Of a stretch of DNA of 64,000 nt, positions 1 to 12,229 are shown piece after piece. The notes beneath the pieces were generated by a model, which worked only from the letters and a program-made list of their open reading frames with translations, was not told the DNA's origin and made no database searches. The stretch is from Pyrrhosoma nymphula (Eukaryota; Arthropoda; Insecta; Odonata; Coenagrionidae), in the NCBI GenBank assembly GCA_963573305.1, contig OY754328.1, forward strand, positions 46,677,822 to 46,741,821, written 5' to 3'. Positions within the stretch are counted from its first letter, which is position 1. Each line of letters opens with the position of its first letter. Both the position numbers and the translations under genes were made by a program.

Positions 1-640
1 GGAAGATCAGGATGTAAATGTCCATACATAAGGGCGACTTCAGGATCACGAATTCTTTTTTAAGTTTCTAAGTGATTCTGGGAGTTTTTTTTAAAGGACT
101 CAAGACTCCGAACCTCCTCTTCTGATGGCTCGTTTGTGACGCGGTCGTTTCCCCGTCTTTGAAGCATTGATCATCCCTCTCCCATGCGTTGAATTTGTTC
201 TCAACTCTCCACTACACACTCCATCTTCTATCCTACCATAGTATTTACTAAACAGAGTGTTTTTTGTATTCTAGGCTAAATTTCCAGGTACGTTTATATC
301 AATTACTTTTTGAGTTTATTCTTCCTCTTCCTTGGGCGCTCCACCACCCGTCCTCCATGCCTTGCAGCTGATTTTTATATGTGACATTTTTATGCCGCTG
401 ATTTATATAACTTATTATTCATTTATATTGCCTGAAATTTAATTAAAATACTTATTGTAGTTTGTGTCATTGCTTGTATTCTTCTAGCTTTTTTTAGTTC
501 AGCATGCCATTTAAAATGCCTTGTCTTACACGAGTGTATGCAGTCCTTTGGACTATAATTTTATTTCAATTCTCATTGATTTGATTATCACAGCGTGAAA
601 AATATGTAAACCTTCTAATTTGCACCCATGTATGTGGCCG
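1..640. other. no gene seen
   Basis: AT-rich sequence with only short chance reading frames. No splice-bounded exon, terminal repeats or tandem structure was seen. Confidence 0.5.
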
Positions 641-935
641 CGCAGAAGAAATGATTTGGAAAATTGAGGAGATATATAAAAGTAAAAATGTAGCAACTGA
701 ACTAAGGAGGAAGTAAGGAATTAGGAGTTAAATAATGAACTTCGGCGAGTAACCAACCGTGCGAAGGAAAACTGGTGGAAAGGGCAAGCCGAAGATGTGG
801 AAAAGGTTCAGGATGAGGGGAAGTGGGTACTCTAAAAGCTATTTAGTGATTATTTAATCGGCAGGGAAGAGAGAAAAAACGATCCCCAAGGCTAAGGACA
901 TAGAGGATGAGAGAGCAATAGAGAAGGATCCCACC
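641..935 (+). mobile_element. LINE fragment, linker between endonuclease and RT
   Basis: Frame-shifted translation gives the basic/acidic helical segment that lies between the endonuclease and reverse transcriptase of APE-type LINEs (a run resembling ELRRK.KELGVK, then WW..QAEDVEKVQDEGKW, then a K/E-rich stretch ending in EDE.AI). It is broken by stops. The assignment rests on resemblance to the better-preserved LINE copies in this window. No ends or target duplication were found. Confidence 0.4.
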
Positions 936-2037
936 TTCGCGCCGACCGCAAACCTTGCTGCCTCCCTGCCCCGCTATCTCTAATGAGCTCTAGAATTTGT
1001 CGCTTTATAACTTCACCTCTCTCCTCCTTTAATCAAAAATTTCGCACGCGGAAAACCTTAATTTTAACCTCGAAATCGTTTTATTACGGAAATGCGACCC
1101 TATAGAGCCATTAAATCACGCGAATGGGACCCGGGTGTGACTTCCTTCACTACCTTCACCACTTATTTTGTCGACATCGCTCGTGGTGGAGAGCGATAAT
1201 TAGATTTCATCGTTGCCTATCAATGTGAATATTGTATCGCAAAAGGTGCAATATAAATCATTGTACCTCATTCAGACGACTTTAAGGTTAGTTCACACTG
1301 GTAAGTTAAGCTAATTGTGAATACCTATTTCATTTTTGATAGCAGTTACGAAAAAAACGGGAACGTTGTTTTTAAATGTTAAGCTATTTTTGAGCAGCTA
1401 TTTACTCTTTGATTGCAGTCACATAATAAAATTATTACTTGTAGCTTTGCCGGCTGGTTTTAGCACCAAATTCTTTGAGTACCATGTCCAAAGCTCTTTA
1501 TTAGAGGGGTTGCTGCGTCCTTCTTGAAACCCGCCAAGTAATTCCTGTGGGCCTCCAGGGAAAAGTTAAAAAATAACTTCGAGCACTACTGCTTCTATAA
1601 CGTGGGAACTTCCCTACAACGAAGTGATAAACGCTCAATATTTAGTGTAGAGCCTTCGATTAGGGGTGATATAATAGATACGGTGTTTTCCATTTACAGA
1701 TTTCTCGCCATAGATACGTCACTGCGAATTTCTCCTTGCAGTGGACAGTGGGCCTAAACGGAGACATTCGGGGACATTTCAGAGTCAACTGAGACAAATT
1801 TTCCATCCGGGTGGGACATCGGAACTGACCCTTCAACCGGGAGTGTCCTGTTCAAACCGGGACGTATAGTAAGCCTAATTATTAGCAAGGCAGGCATCTC
1901 TCGTGACGCTCATCTTTCTTTACGCTTCTTTAACTTTCTATATGAGTTAGTCAATGGATTTCAGGAACGGTAATCCTGAGATACACGTGTAAAGTCATTG
2001 CGAATGGGCGAGTTTCGTCTTTTTTCACCGATGTAGA
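936..2037. other. no gene seen
   Basis: A few short frames (largest 63 codons at 1336-1527) without family resemblance or splice context. No repeat structure noticed. Confidence 0.5.
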
Positions 2038-2668
2038 CATTCATTTCTTTGAGTATTCTTCCAGCTGATTAGTAGGTTTCTGGACAGTCCCCATACTGCA
2101 CACCAATTTCTGAAGTATTGCCTCGTTTTCCCTCCTAAGGATGTCCCGCCATTAGATCCCTCTAAAATCCCTCAAACCTTCTACCTCTTCTTCTTTCGTC
2201 CAGAATTCCTATCCTCTTCCTTCCTCTTACACGCTTCCCCAGTGTTCCCCTCTCTATTACCCTATTCAACATGCCCTCCCTTCTCAAAACCTACTCCATC
2301 CTTCCCCTCTGCCTTCTCCGAACATCCGCCACCAGCTTCCTCTCCTCTCCAACCACACCCAAAACCCTACTCGTTCATCTTCCTCTTCACCCAGCTCACC
2401 CTCTCCAGCCTTCTCCAAACCCATATCTCAAAAGCCTCAAGTCTATGTTTGTACATCCTTACCAATGTCCAAGTTTCCGACTCATAGAGCGCCACGCTCC
2501 ACATTAGAGTGTTCACCAGCTATTTCTTTACGTCTCTTCTCAGACCTCCCCCTCATCAATTCCCTTCTCCTTGAGGATGCTTCTTTAGCCAGGGAAATTC
2601 TGCATCTGATGTCCTTGGTACCACTAAACACATTCTCCTCCAAATATACTACCCATGTTGTAAGTTAT
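2038..2668 (-). mobile_element. LINE 3' end, C-terminal RT region
   Basis: Read on the minus strand, frames broken by shifts and stops give the post-RT part of the window's main LINE family: a YLGS-type box with EEN, a D-I-R-x-R-I-x-L-A-K-E-A box, then the charged region leading to GNREGNTGE and R-K-x-x-DRNSG. The 3' untranslated end (GGGACTGTCC...AATCAGCTG) matches the ends of the copies near 26.1 and 26.7 kb, which fixes the 3' terminus near 2038. The plus-strand frames here are antisense pyrimidine-rich shadows. Confidence 0.7.
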
Positions 2669-4389
2669 GAAATAAGATTGCTAATTTTGTATTAAGACAT
2701 TGAACACACTTTATTGTCACACATGGTAACTAACACAAAGTCAACAACAAAGAAGATAAACATGTAACAGGGGAACAAAAGAACAACTAATTACTGTTTT
2801 TGTTTACAAACTCTCAACAACCCAGATATCTCAACTGCTTATGATTTATCTTCATCTCATGCCTTTTGCACTGTTCCTCTAACGCAACTCAAATAAATGT
2901 GGAGATCATAAAGTTATTTCTCGCGGCGAATAACTTTATTTCAGGAGTAAGGAAAAATTCTTCTTTTGTTTTTGACTAGAGAATCAGTAACCTATTTGAA
3001 CAAAATCATTGTTTACAAACCAAGAATTCATGTTTTCGATCCACAAATAATTCAAATGTGTTGAATTGCTACAACCGACCAAACGCTTTTACGATGATTT
3101 ATGCTGAGATCCCCGTTTCCATGGAAAATAAATGAGCTACTGATCTCTATTATATAGTTGGTCCACCCATTTTTCAGTGTTACCAGGGGAACCTAATTGC
3201 TTTGGGAACAATAAAAAACTGGGACTGTCACCATATAAATTTTATTCAATTCCCCGCTTGGTTACAATTGTCATAAATCTCTTATGAGTCTAATCTCGAG
3301 CTTCAACTAATAAATATATGTTGTACAGCTACATATCTTCATATTATGAATATCTTCATATATTTTCAAGTAAAAAATGTTTTTTTAAATGGATAATGCA
3401 ATCATATTTGGATCATATGACACTAAATGAACCTTCAGTATAATGTTCAGCATGCTATGGAATTGAGTAGGATGTTCAGTAGGAGGTCAGTAGCATGTTA
3501 AGTACGCTACTGGATTCAGTAGGAGTTCTATAGGATGTTTATTAGGCTACTGAATTTAGTAGTTCAGTAGGATGTTTCTAGAAGCAGGTTGGCTACTGAA
3601 CATAGTTGGAAAATTTTCCAGCTGTTATGCTACTATGCCCATTTTCTTCTAACGTACTACCAAAGTACCTAATTAAATTGTTATACTTACTCCAGTTTAT
3701 ACCCTACTGCTTTTATGACCAGCCTCCACGCTTTATATCCCAGAAATTTTTAGCAGAGTTCATGTTTCATTTATTTTTGTATTTTTAATAAAACCATGTA
3801 ACTTAAAATGTTTTATTTATATTTTTTATTAAATCTCTCTTTTAGACAAGGGGATCTCAAGCAGTGGAGTATTCCCCCCTGGCGGGAATTTAGGAGGGTT
3901 AAGGAGGATTTGGGACCACTGTGTAGTTTAATGTGATGTTATGGGGATTTTATAAAATCTGTAAATTGTAATTTGTTTATATTTATTCTGTGGCATACAA
4001 TAAAGTTTATTGAATGCCACAGATTAATTGATACTTTAACATTCGCATATTATTTTAAATCCATATTTTAGTTAGGTTAACTTTGGAAGGGGGAATGACT
4101 TTCTCAACTGTGATACCAGTAGGGAATAGAGCAAAAAGGTTTGAGAAATTTTTTTTAGGCCATCCATGATAAATGAAAGGTCCGCCAGCCTGTCAAACCG
4201 TTGATTTCTTCTATGGAAATATCTGTGTATTTCTTATGCCTCCCTTCCTCCACAAGGGTTTATATTTTCTTTATAAAAAACTTAACGTCTATGAGGACTC
4301 TCGCACCCCCTCCCATTTGCACATTTCCATTTAATGTATTTTAAAGATCTGGATTTTTCTGGTCTTAAGCAAAAGCATTCCACTAGAAG
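2669..4389. other. no gene seen; contains a degenerate short repeat
   Basis: AT-rich non-coding sequence. The only structure seen is the CTACTGAA/TTCAGTAG repeat listed separately. A 60-codon frame at 3606-3788 is hydrophobic but has no context. Confidence 0.5.
3432..3605. repeat. degenerate TTCAGTAG / CTACTGAA repeat
   Basis: The words TTCAGTAGGATGTT, GGTCAGTAGCATGTT, GGATTCAGTAGGAG, CTACTGAATTTAGTAG and TTCAGTAGGATGTTT recur at about 25-40 nt spacing in both orientations, making a diverged minisatellite with small internal palindromes. Confidence 0.55.
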
Positions 4390-4894
4390 CAGTGGCGGAT
4401 ACAGAAAAAACTCAAGAGGGGGGGGGGGGGGGGCGCAAGTTATCGCGACGATTGTAGCTTTCAAACTGACTGCCTGGCAGCGACTCTGCTTCCCTTATAT
4501 ATGTAGCTCGGTTGTTTCGAGAACATTCGGTGCTAGAATGTTCGCTTCCAGACTTTTAAGGACTGTGAACAAATACAAACAGTAGAATATTCGCGACTTT
4601 TCTCGAACAAATGCCAGACAGAATGACGTATCGAGATCACTAGAATGGCCGCGACTTTTCTCGTAGGTTAGCTATCTATGTTCCAGACAGAAACGTATAA
4701 AATACGATGACGCGGACGCGCGCGCGTGCTACATAAGAAAGTACAACTACTCGATAACTCGACTCAGAGTCGACTGACGAAAGACACAAACGAATAGCGT
4801 GCGGGCTGACTGGCGGGGGCGGCGTGGGCGGCAATGCGGGCGGCCCCGCAAGGGGGGGGGGGGGGGGCGCGCCCCCCATATATATCCGCCACTG
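4390..4894. mobile_element. non-autonomous hAT element (MITE), 505 bp
   Basis: The ends are perfect 12-bp terminal inverted repeats, CAGTGGCGGATA, at 4390-4401 and 4883-4894. The element is flanked by a perfect 8-bp direct repeat ACTAGAAG (4382-4389 and 4895-4902), the target-site length of hAT transposons. Two runs of exactly 16 G on the same strand lie near the ends (4418-4433 and 4852-4867). The interior repeats CGCGACTTTTCTCG and CCAGACAGAA and carries no transposase, so movement would have needed an enzyme in trans. The glycine- and proline-rich frames across it come from the G runs. Confidence 0.9.
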
Positions 4895-4902
4895 ACTAGA
4901 AG

Positions 4903-5904
4903 CGATAACTATTTTATGGGTGAGGTTTACCGTTACCACTAGATCAGAGGTTTATCTACCGGTTAAGGCAGGCTTAGATCGACAAAGTGTATATATTTTG
5001 CAGGAGCATACCCTAGTTACTAACGTCTACTTTCTTCAGCTTGGTGACCTACCTACCTCTCTTCATCCATCCCAAAAAGCCTGTTTTCTTTCCTCCACTT
5101 CCCCGCTTCCGTTAAATAAACGCCGTTATAAATTTCAAACATTAATGAAATTATTTTAAAGCCTAGTAAATTCGCGTAACCATATCAGTGGTTTCACCGT
5201 ACGTAATGATATTTCTATTTCACTTTCCCAAAACATCTTTTATATTTTCAAAATTCGCGCGATAGATTGTTCTTGCAAAAAATATATAACTATATTAATA
5301 TTTTAATGCAAATGTTGAGTCACTCCAGGACCGTATTTTAATGCATTTTGTTTTGTTCAGACACACAATCCCTTAATATGTACCTATACTTAACATTTTT
5401 CCATTCATTTACGTAGGTAGAGCATTGATCCGATAAAAGTGTATGTTCATTTCTCAAAATGATATTCCTTAATTACATAAAGGATTTTATCAAGTGATTG
5501 CACCTTCTAAATAAAATGAAACGCTTTAAGTACTTTAAAAAATCTCTATTTATAAGTCGCCGGAAAAAGACATTTCTGCAACGAAGACGAAGCGCAGCTT
5601 CGCAGGTTCATTTTACGAATTTCTTTTGTTTTCAAAGATTTTTCGTCCACCTGTCGCTAAGATGGTGAGTGAAGTTAAACGGAGGTGGTGGAAGTGTTCG
5701 GAGAATTTCATATTTGAACGTGAGTACTAAGGCATTGATTCATACTTCTTTAATTAACTCAATTTTTTTCACGTAAGTGAAAGTGCCGGGTATAAAAGCT
5801 ACTTAGTCTTCTTGAAATTTTTATTTGGTATGTCTTGGTATTCGGCACGCAATGGTATTGAGCGGGGTGAAAATTGCTTTTGTGCGAGTAGAAAGTTGGT
5901 GTGA
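4903..5904. other. no gene seen
   Basis: Non-coding sequence between two MITEs, with no frame that resembles a known protein and no repeats noticed. Confidence 0.45.
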
Positions 5905-5907
5905 TTA

Positions 5908-6086
5908 AGGCCTGTATACACGTTGCATGAACCAGGGTAGGTTCGTGCATGTCCCTTCCACAATTCATCTTGTAAGCATAGCTTCCATGAATTCGTGCTC
6001 CAAGAATAGTCCGTTATCCGAGAAAGTGTTCTTGATGGCATTCACTCATGAGCCTGCACGGGTTCATGCCTCGTGTGAAGAGGCCT
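5908..6086. mobile_element. PIF/Harbinger-type MITE, 179 bp
   Basis: The termini are imperfect inverted repeats of about 27 bp: AGGCCTGTATACACG then GCATGAACC on the left, and AGGCCTCTTCACACG then GCATGAACC read inward from the right. TTA flanks both sides (5905-5907 and 6087-6089), the 3-bp target duplication of PIF/Harbinger. A secondary inverted pair, GCATGAACC/GGTTCGTGC, sits in the left end. There is no transposase. Short frames crossing the element are incidental. Confidence 0.85.
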
Positions 6087-6089
6087 TTA

Positions 6090-7410
6090 GAATTGGTGTA
6101 CTCAAGACGTTTAGCAAGAATTGTTTTATTATTGCTATGCATGTTTCTTAAATGGCGAGAACGAATGAAATGGCGAATGCGGCATTTTCGGTGACGACTA
6201 CGAAAGTCGCTTATGTTGCTTCGTGCCATCTCACACGTGGAGTAGTGTATTTGTCAACCTAAGATAATCGGAGGCGGGATTGGAAAATGTATAATTTTGT
6301 TTCCTCCGACAGTCGCAATGATTAGTTAGGGAAATGTTCGTGAAAGTTCTCGAAATCTTCCACTGTTGGGAGAGTGTATTCATCATGGTGCGGCATGTGA
6401 TAGCTTTGCGTAATCTTAGCGTACACAACGGGAAACCGATGTATGTTTATTTGCAAATTATGAACGGGGTTATCGGATAAATTGCTTTCAACTTCGGTCC
6501 CCATTGGCTGTACCTACTTTCATGAAAGTAGATTAATTCATTGTAGTAATCTACCGGTTAAAATTAGGTTTTGTTGAAGGTCATAGAAAATCATCCAGAT
6601 TTTTACACGTGCAGGGCTTTACTTGAAAAATATCGCGCGAAAGAACACTTTCGAGATTCATGAACTTTGTTTTGGAATTTCTCCGGAAGAGTACTTCAAA
6701 CAGATGTCGACCTTCAGACAAATTCTATCCATATTTAAATTAACTTCTACATTCCGTATTTTTATTGCATCTTTCATGCAGAGCAATGATAAAATATTAA
6801 GTATCGTACTCTATGTCGCAATCCTTCAGTGGAGGTTATATAAGTATAATAAGTTCATCTACGCCTTCATAAGTAAGGCTTATCCTTAACAACACTTCAT
6901 CGTATTCAGTCCACATTTCCTGAACATCCTCCTGGTCAATGAACGATAGGGTCCAGTCTGGGAGAAAATTTGTTGTGAGAAACGTATAAATGTGAGGGGT
7001 ATGAAATATATGTGAAAGGAAAGTGAAAGGAATGCGCATTTAATAAATGTAAGAAAGAAAGTCGTGAGATTCTTAGTTTTTGGGAAAATAAGTGTTGAAA
7101 ATGACCAAATTGGCGTATTTTTCGTGAAATGTTGACGCCATATTGCGAGATTTTTGGAATTGCCGCTAGAGGGAATCGGTGTAATTTCACGTCTACAATA
7201 TGCCTTTACCCAACCCCCCCTACAAGGTAGCGGGCCTATGGAGTGAAACGGGTGCTAGGGTGGGACGGTACGCGGCCTGGAAATGGCGATTTTCGAACTG
7301 TTAAAAGGCATTTATAGATGAAAAAAGGTTAAAAGTTCAACTTTAAGTAAACGGGAATACGGAGGAATTAGAGTTTTCTGTGGTGGAAAATATGGAAAGT
7401 CGAGAAGGTT
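6090..7410. other. no gene seen
   Basis: Several overlapping frames of 60-88 codons on both strands, none with a recognisable domain, splice context or consistent phase. Probably non-coding. Confidence 0.45.
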
Positions 7411-7785
7411 GATGAATGGAGGGGGTGTAGTATTAATCTCTTCAAAGTCGTAGCGTATTTTTTTAAAGAAAAATATCCCCCGAGAGGGTAGAATATTGGA
7501 GGGGGGTGTAGCTGTAGTCTCTTCAAAGTTGTAGCGTATTTTTCTTAAGAAAAATATCCCCCGAGAGGGTAGATGATTGAGGGGGTTGTAGTTGTAGTCT
7601 CTTCAAAGTTGTAGCGTATTTTTCTAAAGAAAAATATCCCCCGAGAGGGTAGATGATTGGAGGGGGTTGTAGTTGTAGTCTCTTCAAAGTTGCATCGTAT
7701 TTTTCTAAAGAAAAATATCCCCCGAGAGGGTAAATGATTGGAGGGGGGTGTAGTTGGTCTCTTCAAAGTTGTAACGCGTCGTAAA
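7411..7785. repeat. 80-bp tandem repeat (minisatellite)
   Basis: About 4.6 copies of an 80-81 bp unit. The word TTCAAAGT(C/T)GTAGCG or its variant starts at 7441, 7522, 7602, 7683 and 7762. Each unit carries AAAAATATCCCCCGAGAGGG and a G-rich GGAGGGGG(T/G)TGTAG segment, and a short palindrome around TTTTTCTAAAGAAAAA. The minus-strand frame across it (7545-7766) simply translates the repeat. Confidence 0.95.
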
Positions 7786-8166
7786 GCGCGGCTAGTTTAA
7801 GTTCAAGGCGGGAATACTCATGGGTGGTGGGTATATAGAAAATGAAGAAACTGCTCGACCGCTGCGCCGTCTGGAGGCAATAGGAGGAAAAGGGCAGTTT
7901 TTCCAATATGGCGTCGATGAAGAGATTCACATCACAGGTTTAAGTTAATAGTTTACGAAATAAAAAGGGTTTATGAAGCAAATGAAAGGTTAGTATAAAT
8001 GCGCATATGTAGCGTAGCAATATAAGTGAAAAACGTGGTATAAGATGATCGGGAAGCAGTTGAAAAAAATGTTCTCCCAGACTGGACGCTATCGTACATG
8101 TACCCATCCTCCATTTCTGCGTGCAGCTTCCACGTCTTTTTTTGGCTGAAGCGCATTTTCCCGTTG
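7786..8166. other. no gene seen
   Basis: Short spacer between the minisatellite and a foldback element. Overlapping minus-strand frames here run into the palindrome and have no family resemblance. Confidence 0.45.
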
Positions 8167-8311
8167 AATGTGGATCTCTCGGGCTTCCAACCGGGCGATG
8201 TTGATGAGTGGCACCGACGTTTATCCCTGAGGGCGTTGGCAGACTACGCCATCGAAACGTTGGTGCCACCCGCTAACATCCCCCGGTTGGAAACCCGAAG
8301 GCTCTACATCT
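8167..8311. mobile_element. foldback (palindromic) element, copy A
   Basis: An imperfect palindrome. The left arm reads TCGGGCTTCCAACCGGGCGA ... GTGGCACCGACGTTT; the right arm, reverse-complemented, reads TTCGGGTTTCCAACCGGGGG ... GTGGCACCAACGTTT. The arms are about 55 nt and the loop contains CCTGAGGGCG. Copies near 12.9 and 57.1 kb share the arm words and the (C)CGACGTTT core, so this is a dispersed family. Non-coding. No target duplication was identified. Confidence 0.75.
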
Positions 8312-8389
8312 TAAAAACCGAGCTTAAAATCCGAGAAAACCTTAAATCTTACATCATTTGCCGAAGCACCTCCCCTTAGTTCTTTATCC

Positions 8390-9030
8390 TCTCGATACAA
8401 TGCGGCCTGATTTTCCCTCTTTTTGACATTTCTTCAAGGAGTGTTATCCATTTTCTCCACAATGCTTCCATAGTTTCTCTCCTATTTGTTGCTCAATTCT
8501 CTTTTGTTCCTTTTGCATAGCTCCTTGTTTACTCTTTCATCTCTGAAATAAATTCTGTCGTGATCCATGTCTAAGTTTCGTTGAAGTTACTTCTCCCAGC
8601 TCACTTTGTTCCCCTTCTTCATCCTTCGTGCTTACACCCTCATTACACTGACGTTTTTGACCAGATCTTCACGCCCCTTTTCTCCACTTCATGTTAATGC
8701 ATTCCACTTTCAAACTCTTTGACCCATGACCCTTATGAATTTTATGAAACATTTAATTACGCAAAAGTTATGGCTGATGTCTGCATCTTCCCCTGGGAAA
8801 CAATGAGTTGATAATCCTGTTTCCAAATGTATGGTGTACCATAATGTAATCCAAATAGTTGATCCTTGTTTTTGTAGCATTTTCTAATTGCATCTGTGTC
8901 TGTATGGGTTTTAAAAACTCGACTATTTTCTTTCCACGCTCACTTCTCTTCCCGAGGTCGTACTCCCATATAACTTTACTTAATCTCTTCATGCACGCTT
9001 CATCACTTTCCAATCCCTATTCCGGCTCTT
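8390..9030 (-). mobile_element. LINE fragment, endonuclease C-terminus and linker
   Basis: The minus-strand frame at 8768-9013 contains LGKRSERGKKIVEF, then INYLDYIMV, then FGNRIINS. This matches the pattern at the end of APE-type LINE endonucleases (GLG-R-NERG--LVEF ... R-QIDYI-V ... NS). Downstream, broken frames contain a K/E-rich linker. It is degraded, without defined ends, and seems more diverged from the window's main LINE family. Confidence 0.6.
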
Positions 9031-11379
9031 TCCTTTTAAGTATGCTACGAAATACTTTTTACAGGCGCAAGGAATAACTATCTAGCTCTCTATGAATAGA
9101 AATTGGCATATTCACCTGGATTATGACTAAATTCGTTAGGTCTCCGTTGACCTCAACTAGTGGCATTGTACCATTCACCGCCTCTGGATTGACTGCGCAT
9201 CTACTTAGTTTTATTTTAATAATCGAAACTGCCCCGCACTGACTATTATTTTCTCCACTGTTGATTTAAAATGAGTTCTCAGTTAAGGCAGTATTCTATG
9301 ATCCTTCAGTGTGCGGTGGTATATCGTATTCTCTCATTTTTTGTTTAGTTAGTGTTCCAACTCGGGTTCAGTATACATAATGTAAGCAACGCCCGCCAGC
9401 ACGAATACCTTCACAAATGTCGGCCGATGATGTGAGTCATTGCCGGCCCTGCGGCGGTAACTAAAACTTCACATCTGTAGGTGTATTCTTCAGTTCTAGA
9501 AACAAATGGTAAGATTGGGAGTCGTCGTAAACAGGACATTGTTGATATAGATATTTTTTTCTGTTTTCTTTAGTAATTGTTTACATAATAGTAAGTAGTT
9601 GCCTTTTGTGGTTTAGTAATCCCTGCTTACCACCAACGATTCTTTTCATCCACGCTTTAACTTCCACATGCGTACTTAGCGAATACATAGAGAGAATGCT
9701 TCCTGCATGATGACTAATTTTAAGGGAAATTTACCACTATTAGCACCTGTAAGTTAATTATTTCTTCGATTGGTGGAATAGCTCGCGATCTGCTGATGCA
9801 GGGGGCTGTACCTAGGATGTCACCGCGTTAGCCTGGCTGAATTGAAAACCAAGGTTTCCTCTCATTTTCAGAATACTTTTTTCGGGGCTGAGCGATTGTG
9901 CAAACGCATCTTATCCCGGACTCTATCGTATGCCTCAGAATGAGAGAGTGGTTGAACGGCTCTCAGCTTACCGGGAAATAAATACAGGGAGGTAGCTGTT
10001 GCTGCCTTATATCATTCTATACCTTCACTTCTTCATCTCTTCACTGTTCACATTATTTTTTACGCCCCACGCTTCAGTTTTCTACAATGATAACATTTCT
10101 CTCTACCGATGACTTTCCATTATTCTTTATAGATTTTCCTCTCAATTGTAAAATATGCAAATACAAAAAAAGTACGTACTGTGTGTGTTTTCATCTTTCG
10201 CTAGAATATTGATGACACATACATAATCATAATGAATTACTGAAATTGAAAAATATCTCTGATGACTTAAAGAAAATAAAGCTAAAACTGCGATTTCCAA
10301 TCTTTAGAATTGTAAGTTTGATTTAAATTATTTTGGGGTAGTTTTGTTCTCTCCATTAATTTCTATCTCACCCCTAGGATCTTAGTAGGGTCCATTCCTA
10401 GGTTTCTTGCTAGTCAGTTACGCCTCAGCGTTTGCACGTAATATCTGTATTTTCCTTAAATGTGTAGAACGCGGTTTTGTTCGTCAGCTTGTATAATTTT
10501 TCATTTCTCACGCTGTTTCATTTGATTTCCAGATCCACCTCCAGACAATCAAAGGATTCGGTACTTCGTTGGTTTTGTTTTCCAATTTTCCACATTTCTA
10601 ATCCCTTGAGATCCGTGTTGTAAAGGTAAGGGAATGATTTCTACAGTGTTGAATTTGTCTTGTAAATAATTTTCCTTTTAACTGTGTTGGAATTTAATTG
10701 GCCAAAACTCTTTCTGACAGTTGCCTGCTTTGGGAGAGGCTACGGACTTGGTGATGGAAAGGGAATGATAGAAAACTGGTGAAGAAAAGCCGTGAGGGGC
10801 CTTCGAAATGAAAGGTGAAAAGAGTGGACAGTTCAGGTTGACAAGAATTCTGCAAGCATTGCTGTGATCAATCGTTTTTCAATTTCCTCCTGCGTGGTTT
10901 AAGGAGGTGGTTCATTTATGCAGAGGACTAAGATTGGACGTTCTAGTTTCAGTAGCACTAGATATCAAGTATGAAGATGGATAACTACTGATTCAAGGGT
11001 ATGAGTTTCATTAGCGTGATAAGGATTACTACTTGCAAATGTTTTGATTCCATGCAAAATCCGCACCTGAATGAAGGCGTAACTAAATTCTATGTTCACC
11101 AAAACCTATACCAGCAGCTCAATACCACCTCAATATTTATATTCTTGAAAATATTTTGAATCTTTTAAACGGGATTTGGTCTTACTATTTATCTGCTAAT
11201 TTTACATCGCAGATTTCTGTCATAAAGCTATATGCTCCGTAACAGGCCCCTCTTATTAGTCATTCTTTACGTCCTTCCCCAGGATTCCCGTCACTAATTC
11301 TGTGTTATCAATGATAGTCTCGTATGATGTCGCTATTCACTTTCTTATACCCTTTGTACTATGCCCATTTCCTCCAGAA
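9031..11379. other. no gene seen
   Basis: About 2.3 kb without a supportable gene or repeat. Frames are short, with no conserved motifs noticed. It could hold further eroded retroelement sequence. Confidence 0.45.
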
Positions 11380-12005
11380 TGCCCCCAAAAGTAACAAAAT
11401 GTTTGTATATAACCATATATAACCTACCAACGCCCAATTTTTCTTACGTTTTATATTGACTTATTACCCTGGAAAAATCCTTTCGGATTCCGATTCTGTT
11501 GGTCCGAACTGATTCCGGAAGTTCTTCATTAAAGATAGCGGACTGGCTGTTGGGGTAATCAACGCATCGTCATCTGCAAATCTATAATGCCCATAAATAT
11601 TGTATCATCAATGGTAATTTCAATGTAGCGATAATTATGAGAATTCCTTCTATAGCTCCTCCCTTTTGCTGTTCATTCTGATTCTCCACCCACTGTCGTC
11701 AGTTGACCCTTTTATTTCATGCATAGATTCGTGATACTAAGACGTCTTTCTACAATCTACCCCGAATTTCTTCATCATCGTCCAATCCACTCTATTAAAT
11801 GCCTTCTTGAGGTCTACGAGACATCTCGACCACCCTCGAAGTTTCTTTCGATTATCATCATTATATCTACAGTGCCTTGCTTTCAAGTCCGTCTCTTTAA
11901 ACCAAGTTGGTCATCTTCTTGGTTGTCGTTTGCCTTGCTCGATAAACCTCTACTGACAATTCCAGGAACCTTCTTTTCTGTGTGCGTTGTTAAACCAAAG
12001 GTTCA
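11380..12005 (-). mobile_element. LINE fragment, reverse transcriptase core
   Basis: On the minus strand, broken frames give successive RT motifs: DDQLGLKR (the DDQ(L/F)GF box), CLVDLKKAFNRVDW (the first catalytic aspartate region), and RFADDDALIT (the xADD active-site box). The order and spacing agree with LINE RT. Stops and shifts show it is dead. The plus-strand 96-codon frame at 11719-12009 is its antisense. Confidence 0.7.
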
Positions 12006-12229
12006 GTAGTCATCACATGACTTTGCCATATTTTAAATTTTTATTTTTATTTTTCCCTGTATCATAGTCATGTATTGTACTAACAGCTCGACGTGCATAT
12101 TTTCAGGACAACTCTTGTCTCTGTCCATTTATGTAGTTACAAAATACATTAATACTAACAGTCCCTCTAACATTGGTAGCATAGGTACATATGGTGTAGT
12201 GCATACTTGTGAGGCTTCGCCTCCTGACA

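Noticed and set aside
4282..4939. Gly- and Pro-rich frames
   Set aside because: Generated by the G16 tracts of the hAT MITE.
7411..7785. CRISPR-like array
   Set aside because: Whole 80-bp units repeat without unique spacers, in a eukaryotic context.
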